From: Pristimantibacillus sp052113225
GTDB taxonomy: Bacteria > Bacillota > Bacilli > Paenibacillales > Paenibacillaceae
Assembly (NCBI RefSeq): GCF_052113225.1
Contig: NZ_JBFRCT010000008.1
Location: 1-64,000 of the forward strand
Length of the DNA: 64,000 nucleotides
Direction: 5' to 3'
A program made the translations under genes and the position numbers. This document shows, one piece after another, positions 59,400 to 64,000 of this stretch; the stretch's first letter is position 1, and the number at the start of each line of letters is the position of its first letter. The notes under the pieces are model-generated. The model saw nothing but the letters and a program-made list of their open reading frames with translations, was not told the DNA's origin and searched no databases.

Positions 59400-60170
59400 A
59401 TGTTTCTTGAATCAGCTCCACTCGGCTATGACCAGTATAGGGAGGACATTCCTCATGGTCATATAACGACAGTCGAATATGAATCGGGCACGGTTGGCAG
59501 CAAACGCAGCTGCATGATTTACACACCTCCAGGGTATACAGAGGAACGAAAGTATAATGTCTTGTATCTCTTGCACGGGATTGGCGGAGATGAGATGGAA
59601 TGGTATAAACATGGTGATCCGCAGGTTATTCTAGATAATTTATTTGCGGATAATAAGCTCTCTCCTATGATCGTGGTTCTCCCAAATGGGCGTGCGATGA
59701 TTAATGACCGGGCTGAGGGAGATATATTTGCCCCTGATAAAATAAAAGCATTCGAAACGTTTGAATCTGATTTGCTCCATGACTTGATTCCTTTTGTAGA
59801 GTCGTTTTACCCAGTCCTAACAGGCTCTGAGAACCGAGCATTAGCCGGTCTATCCATGGGAGGCGGGCAATCTTTGAATATGGGGTTTAATAATCCCGAT
59901 TATTTTGAATGGGTAGGGGCATTCTCTGCCGCGCCAAATACAAGAGATCCCGAGCAATTGCTGCCTTATCCGGAGAAATCGACAGCGCAACTGCGTCTGC
60001 TGTGGTTGTCTTGTGGTGAGCTTGATGAGCTGAAGCATGTCAGCGACAGAACTCATGCCTATCTGAAGCAGGAGAATATTCCACACCTCTGGTATGAGGA
60101 GAGCGGTAGTCATGACTGGCCGGTCTGGAAAAATGATTTGTACCATTTCTCCCAGCTACTCTTCAGATAA
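59400..60170 (+). CDS. CE1-like esterase (feruloyl/acetyl-xylan esterase type)
   Basis: A 256-residue alpha/beta hydrolase of the esterase D/CE1 family. LYLLHGIGGDEMEW is at about 55-68, the nucleophile elbow AGLSMGGGQSL has S152, an acid is in SCGELDEL, and the histidine is in SGSHDWPVW near 241. There is no signal peptide, so it acts inside the cell on imported decorated oligosaccharides. GAAAGGGGAAAGG precedes the ATG. A terminator shared with the convergent GH5 gene follows. Confidence 0.85.
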   Translation: MFLESAPLGYDQYREDIPHGHITTVEYESGTVGSKRSCMIYTPPGYTEERKYNVLYLLHGIGGDEMEWYKHGDPQVILDNLFADNKLSPMIVVLPNGRAMINDRAEGDIFAPDKIKAFETFESDLLHDLIPFVESFYPVLTGSENRALAGLSMGGGQSLNMGFNNPDYFEWVGAFSAAPNTRDPEQLLPYPEKSTAQLRLLWLSCGELDELKHVSDRTHAYLKQENIPHLWYEESGSHDWPVWKNDLYHFSQLLFR

Positions 60171-60183
60171 TACGATAGAACAA

Positions 60184-60226
60184 ACAATCGGGGCAGCCAT
60201 CTTGTAGCGGTTGCCCCGATTGTTAT
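60184..60226. terminator. bidirectional terminator
   Basis: CAATCGGGGCA paired with TGCCCCGATTG between the convergent esterase and GH5 genes. Confidence 0.82.
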
Positions 60227-60227
60227 G

Positions 60228-61934
60228 TTAGTTAATCTTCACTAGCTGCCACTGCTGATTCAAGTTGCCCCGATACAAATTCTGTTGAATCAGAGCATTG
60301 TTGGCTGTTGAAGAATTAGCAACTTCAACCGCCTTATTGCTGTTAACGTTAATAATGCTCCAATACCCGTTGCTCAGCTTGATTAGTCGGAACTGCTGCG
60401 GGGTATTATTGTAATCCGACATAAGCTGAATAGCTTCTCCATTGTTTTTTGTACCGTTACGTACATCCATGACTTTGCTGTCGGACGAGCTGACGCTCTG
60501 GAGCTTGTAGTAATTGTTGTAGGTGCCTTGATCTGTGATAACCCACTGCTGTGCGGTTGCGCCATTGTCTGTGTATTGCTGGAGCTGCAGTGCATTTGTG
60601 TTTGCCCCGCCTGGCACTTCTAACGCTTTGCCGGAAGCCCGGTTAATAATCTTGTAGGTCGATCCGGACTGTATGCCATTCCAGATTCCGTTCCATGGAT
60701 GCAGCTGCGCCCTTTCGTAATACCATTCGAATATAAAGTGGGCCATGCCGTCTCTCGCCGTATTGCCGTCATACTTTAATCCAGCCGTAGGATCTGCGAA
60801 GGAGCTTCTTGTACCCGGTTCCAGCAGGAAGCCGTTCATATGAACGGCGATGCTGACATTGCCAGCCGCTGTAAAGATTGCTTTCGTATTCTTACCAAAG
60901 CCTGCGTTGGAACCGTTGAACAAATCCCAATAGGAAGAGTCTCCGGATAATGTCTTGAACCATGTTGTCTCGGTAATATTGATTGGATAATTGTTGGCAC
61001 AAGGCTTGATGGTATCATCCCAGATCTGCTGCAGAGTTGCGTAATCATCATGGGCGCCATAACCAGGATACCAGTGAACGGCATAACCGTAATTGTTGAG
61101 CGGATCAGTCAGCGGGTAAGAAGCGCACAGCTGATAATATTGATCCCAACCAAGTCCTGACGCCCAGATCACATTATCTGCTCCATTATTGCGGATAGTT
61201 GAGATGATTGAGTTCTGGAACGTCTTGAGAGAATTCCAGTAGGCAACGAAGTCACTTTGGGCAGGGTTCCCGCCCCAAGAACCGTTGGCATAAGCTTGGA
61301 CCGGCTCATTGATAAGCTCGAACATGACATTGTCCGCACTTTTGATTGCCGTTTGGGAGGACAGATAACCCCAGATTTGATTGAATTTGTCTAGATTAGC
61401 CTGTGTAGTCGCTTGGTTATTCAGAATGGTGAAGTCAAGTCCAAGCGTGACATATACTCCCTTGGTCTTGGCGTAGTTAATGAACGGAATGATAACATCC
61501 TGAGTGACGGACTGTAAGCCTGCAAAATTGTAGGTACCGGCCGCCACGTCGCCCATGTCCTCACGATCAATGAACAGGCGGACCTGGTTCATATACCAGC
61601 CATGATTGTTGCCGTATTTGTTTGATGTGCTGGTAAAGGTATCAGTAATGTCCTTCAGGTACGCCAGAACCGCCGCATGCCTGTTCCCGCCATACTGATC
61701 TAGATAGTAGCTGCTGTCCTGATACGTCCAGTAAGAGCCGGAAGGCTGATGCCAACCGCTCAGCAGTACAGGCTGACCGCTGCTGTTCACAAGCTGATTG
61801 CCGCTTACATGAAGCTTGGACATGGTCATTCCTGACCATGCATTTGCCGGATTACTGTTCAGCAGGGATGGCGTTATTATAAGGGCCACCAGTGTGAACA
61901 GCTTCAGAATCCAGCTTGACTTGCTCTTTCTCAT
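60228..61934 (-). CDS. secreted GH5-type glycosidase with ricin-type CBM13
   Basis: A 568-residue exported enzyme. Signal peptide 1-32 (ends NAWS) is followed by the barrel at about 38-420, with acid/base E210 (MFELINEPVQ) and nucleophile E322 (INITETTWF), as in clan GH-A/GH5. Residues about 426-568 are a ricin B-type CBM13 with three repeats containing the QQW signature (TAQQWVI, PQQFRLI, NQQWQLV). It is probably an endoglucanase, mannanase or xylanase; the subfamily cannot be set by eye. AAGGAG precedes the ATG. Confidence 0.88.
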   Translation of the reverse strand: MRKSKSSWILKLFTLVALIITPSLLNSNPANAWSGMTMSKLHVSGNQLVNSSGQPVLLSGWHQPSGSYWTYQDSSYYLDQYGGNRHAAVLAYLKDITDTFTSTSNKYGNNHGWYMNQVRLFIDREDMGDVAAGTYNFAGLQSVTQDVIIPFINYAKTKGVYVTLGLDFTILNNQATTQANLDKFNQIWGYLSSQTAIKSADNVMFELINEPVQAYANGSWGGNPAQSDFVAYWNSLKTFQNSIISTIRNNGADNVIWASGLGWDQYYQLCASYPLTDPLNNYGYAVHWYPGYGAHDDYATLQQIWDDTIKPCANNYPINITETTWFKTLSGDSSYWDLFNGSNAGFGKNTKAIFTAAGNVSIAVHMNGFLLEPGTRSSFADPTAGLKYDGNTARDGMAHFIFEWYYERAQLHPWNGIWNGIQSGSTYKIINRASGKALEVPGGANTNALQLQQYTDNGATAQQWVITDQGTYNNYYKLQSVSSSDSKVMDVRNGTKNNGEAIQLMSDYNNTPQQFRLIKLSNGYWSIINVNSNKAVEVANSSTANNALIQQNLYRGNLNQQWQLVKIN

Positions 61935-62338
61935 TAATACCCAACTCCTTTGATATTTGGTTGTATGTGAAATCTAGGAAGTACAGGGATACCCCGCAAA
62001 TATACAGCGGTCGGCGCGGTGTCAGCTAAGTAGGAGGCAGCTCTAAGAAGGGGGATTCATGTGGGGGATGCAATTGAATGCGCTTGCAAGAACGAGTTTA
62101 CTACTTGGGAACAGGTGATGAACACCTGTCTAATTATGGGGCTTAACCCGCTTAACGATATAACAGCGGCAGGCAGCCCAAACGGCTGTACAGTCATTTT
62201 TCTGCTCAACAAGTAAACAACGGGTAAGGAAATAAAGAGATGTGTATTGTTTAACCCTACTGCTGGCCAGATAATTAAACATATCATCTCGAAAGCGGTT
62301 GCAAGGTAAGCTGACTTCTTGATAAAGTGCAGGTGTTA
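61935..62338 (+). other. divergent intergenic region
   Basis: No gene. It holds the promoters of the GH5 gene and the response regulator gene. A small dyad ACAGGTG-atgaa-CACCTGT lies at 62110-62128, and a weak cre-like CGAAAGCGGTTGCA (12 of 14) at 62290-62303. Confidence 0.5.
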
Positions 62339-63910
62339 ATGATGTACAAAGCAATAGTAGTGGACGACGAGCCCTATATGCTGGAAGCCTGGGAAACGCT
62401 GATTGACTGGCAGGCGTTCGGCTATCAATTATGTGGAACGGCAAAAGACGGTGAAGAGGCGCTTGCTTTAATTAAGACAAACGAGCCGGATCTGGTTATG
62501 ACAGACATTCAGATGCCCGTACTGGATGGTATTGAACTAATACGTGTGATGAAAGAGGAGCTTAGACTGGAAGCCAGGACCGTTATCGTAAGCGGTTATT
62601 CGGAATTTACTTATGCACAGCAAGCGCTGCGCTATCAGGTTGATCATTATGTACTCAAGCCCTTAATGCTGAAGGAGATTCACAGCATTCTCACGGAACT
62701 GAAGGAAGAGCTGGATAAAGCGCTATTAGCCAAGGAAGAAGTTAAGAGAGAGAGAGCTGCGGTGGAAGCAGCCACAATTTTAAGACTGGCCAAATGCGGC
62801 GGAGCTGCTGCTGTCGCTGCTGCTGAACGGATGCTCGAAGTAGAAGGGGATTCACAGGTGACCCTACTTTTGGCTGAATCTGCTGATCAGACAAATCGAA
62901 GCGGGGATAGCCAGTCTGAAGCAGAGACTCTGTCCATTGCAGTCCAACTCCAGCAATATGTTAGTCATATATTCCACGATGACAGCATTCGGATGTGGCT
63001 GTTCGAAGATGGTCCGGAGCGTGCGGGACTACTTGTCGTGAATGAACAGCTGGAGCAGGAGAAATGGGAGACAGCTCTATCACTTGTTGCAGCTGCGCAG
63101 CCAGTCTTGCTGGAAGAGCTGACGGTTTATAGCAGCGCGAGTTCTTGCAAGCTGTCAGAATTGCATGAGCTGTACAGCCAAATGTTAGAATCTCGCCGCA
63201 ATACACAATTTTTCGTGAAATCCGGTCTTTTGGTGTGCCGCAAACATGAACACGATAACTGCAAATTGGTGGACATAACAAGCATTGCTCAAGAGCTGCT
63301 TAATCATATAGAAGCTGGTGATGCTGACCGCATACAGTCGACCGTTGATCGCATGCATGCAAGTTATGAAGGTACGCCATTCACGTACGGCTGGCTGCAA
63401 GGAGCTCTTGAGTATCTTTGTGGTGAACTGCTGCGAAGATCTGAGGAGGAGAAAGATGAGTCCGGTTGGCTGCTGAATTGGTGCAAGGAAACGACAGGTA
63501 CAAAGTACTGGACAAGCGAGCGGCTTAAGGCGAAGTGTATGGAGGTATCGGTGCATGTAAGGCACCGGAATGAACCAGCTCGTGCAGTGGAAAGAATCAT
63601 TGCTGAAGCGATTACCTACTTGAAAAACCATTACCAGGAAAAGATGCAAATACTAGATGTGGCTGATCTGTTCCATCTGAATCCGGTTTATTTCGGGCAG
63701 CAGTTCAAACGGACGACAGGTACCAGCTTTCATGATTTTATTCACAATCTTCGGATTGACGAAGCGAAAAAGTTGATCAGGAGAACGGATTTGAGGCTTT
63801 CCGACATTGCCAGAATGCTCGGCTATCACAGTACGGAATATTTTACCGTCAAATTTAAAGCGCTTACAGGGAAGCTGCCTTCCGCTTACAAAAATGCTTG
63901 TCAGAGGTGA
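62339..63910 (+). CDS. YesN-like AraC-type response regulator
   Basis: A 523-residue two-component response regulator. The receiver domain (about 1-120) has the phospho-acceptor D56 (LVMTDIQMP), the acidic pocket DDE at 9-11, and the conserved Lys in VLKPL. A helical linker of about 300 residues follows, then the AraC double HTH (about 425-520, ILDVADLFHLNPVYFGQQFK and IARMLGYHSTEYFTVKFK). The frame is open to GTG 62327, but the ATG pair at 62339/62342 is closer to the weak CAGGTG. The kinase gene follows after 5 bases. It probably controls the hemicellulose genes nearby. Confidence 0.9.
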   Translation: MMYKAIVVDDEPYMLEAWETLIDWQAFGYQLCGTAKDGEEALALIKTNEPDLVMTDIQMPVLDGIELIRVMKEELRLEARTVIVSGYSEFTYAQQALRYQVDHYVLKPLMLKEIHSILTELKEELDKALLAKEEVKRERAAVEAATILRLAKCGGAAAVAAAERMLEVEGDSQVTLLLAESADQTNRSGDSQSEAETLSIAVQLQQYVSHIFHDDSIRMWLFEDGPERAGLLVVNEQLEQEKWETALSLVAAAQPVLLEELTVYSSASSCKLSELHELYSQMLESRRNTQFFVKSGLLVCRKHEHDNCKLVDITSIAQELLNHIEAGDADRIQSTVDRMHASYEGTPFTYGWLQGALEYLCGELLRRSEEEKDESGWLLNWCKETTGTKYWTSERLKAKCMEVSVHVRHRNEPARAVERIIAEAITYLKNHYQEKMQILDVADLFHLNPVYFGQQFKRTTGTSFHDFIHNLRIDEAKKLIRRTDLRLSDIARMLGYHSTEYFTVKFKALTGKLPSAYKNACQR

Positions 63911-63915
63911 CTGAT

Positions 63916-64000
63916 ATGGACGGCAGAAAGCATGGGATTATTGGTATTAATGATATCCCGCTGAAATACAAGTTCCTTCTTATTTATTTACTATGTGTGC
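63916..64000 (+). CDS. probable YesM-like sensor histidine kinase, N terminus (partial)
   Basis: The frame opens at ATG 63916 behind AGAGGTGA, 5 bases after the response regulator stop, and runs off the window after 28 codons. The end KYKFLLIYLLCV is the start of a first membrane helix, typical of YesM-type kinases with a plain N-terminal anchor. Identity rests mainly on gene order. Confidence 0.6.
   Translation, partial: MDGRKHGIIGINDIPLKYKFLLIYLLCV

Noticed and set aside
1..64000. CRISPR array or tRNA genes
   Set aside because: No regularly spaced direct repeats with unique spacers, no cas genes and no cloverleaf-type tRNA sequences were seen. The repeats present are gene-spaced and palindromic.

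Overview
The window looks like the chromosome of a spore-forming, polysaccharide-degrading Bacillota of the Paenibacillus/Cohnella kind. The evidence is a full-length sporulation sigma factor gene (sigK), a SleB/CwlJ-type wall hydrolase, a giant S-layer-anchored GH43 enzyme, LplB/YtcP-type sugar permeases with a lipoprotein binding protein, a YesN/YesM-type regulator pair, and strong GGAGG ribosome binding sites with many TTG/GTG starts. No species is assigned.

Layout. 1-143 is the 3' end of a 23S rRNA gene, followed by a terminator with no 5S gene. 0.5-4.1 kb holds chromosomal genes: wall hydrolase, mntH, a small acidic protein and sigK. 4.2-43.3 kb is a mosaic island with about 20 copies, whole or partial, of a structured intergenic repeat. 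Ten of these are essentially complete. The repeat has an outer arm around CTAAC, a long and variable inner hairpin, and an outer arm around GGGCAG-GTTAG. It usually sits at or just after the stop codon of a small, unrelated plus-strand gene: secreted or membrane hypotheticals, a histidine phosphatase, a colicin-immunity-like protein, an APH-like kinase, a methyltransferase, a nucleotidyltransferase, a carbamoyltransferase-like protein. This is the layout of integron gene cassettes with attC sites, but no integron integrase is present. Inserted among them are an ORF-less group II intron (inside one element), IS110 and IS66 remnants, a tyrosine recombinase fragment, RHS, LRR and zeta-toxin fragments, and larger chromosomal-type genes (a PBP, XRE/SDR, LysR/DinB, MerR/F420 reductase). 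From 31 to 41 kb there is a galactomannan-degradation group: two GH26 mannanases, a GH42 beta-galactosidase, a decayed GH36 alpha-galactosidase and two AraC regulators.

The island is bracketed by sigK. An intact copy lies at 3254-3952 and a 3' copy at 43425-43929, with the same protein sequence but many synonymous differences. A third, deleted scrap at 46836-46922 lies beyond cysDN. The intact and second copies share a 68-bp identical core containing AATGA, the crossover sequence known for the B. subtilis skin element in sigK. The island therefore probably entered by, or grew at, a sigK attachment site.

44.1-46.8 kb encodes sulfate activation (CysD, and CysN fused to a degenerate APS-kinase-like domain). 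47.4-64 kb is a hemicellulose locus: a cell-surface GH43 protein, a three-gene ABC importer preceded by a perfect cre match, a carboxylesterase, an AraC regulator, a CE1-like esterase, a GH5-CBM13 enzyme, a YesN-like response regulator and the start of its kinase.

All calls come from reading the sequence and its translations. No database search was run.
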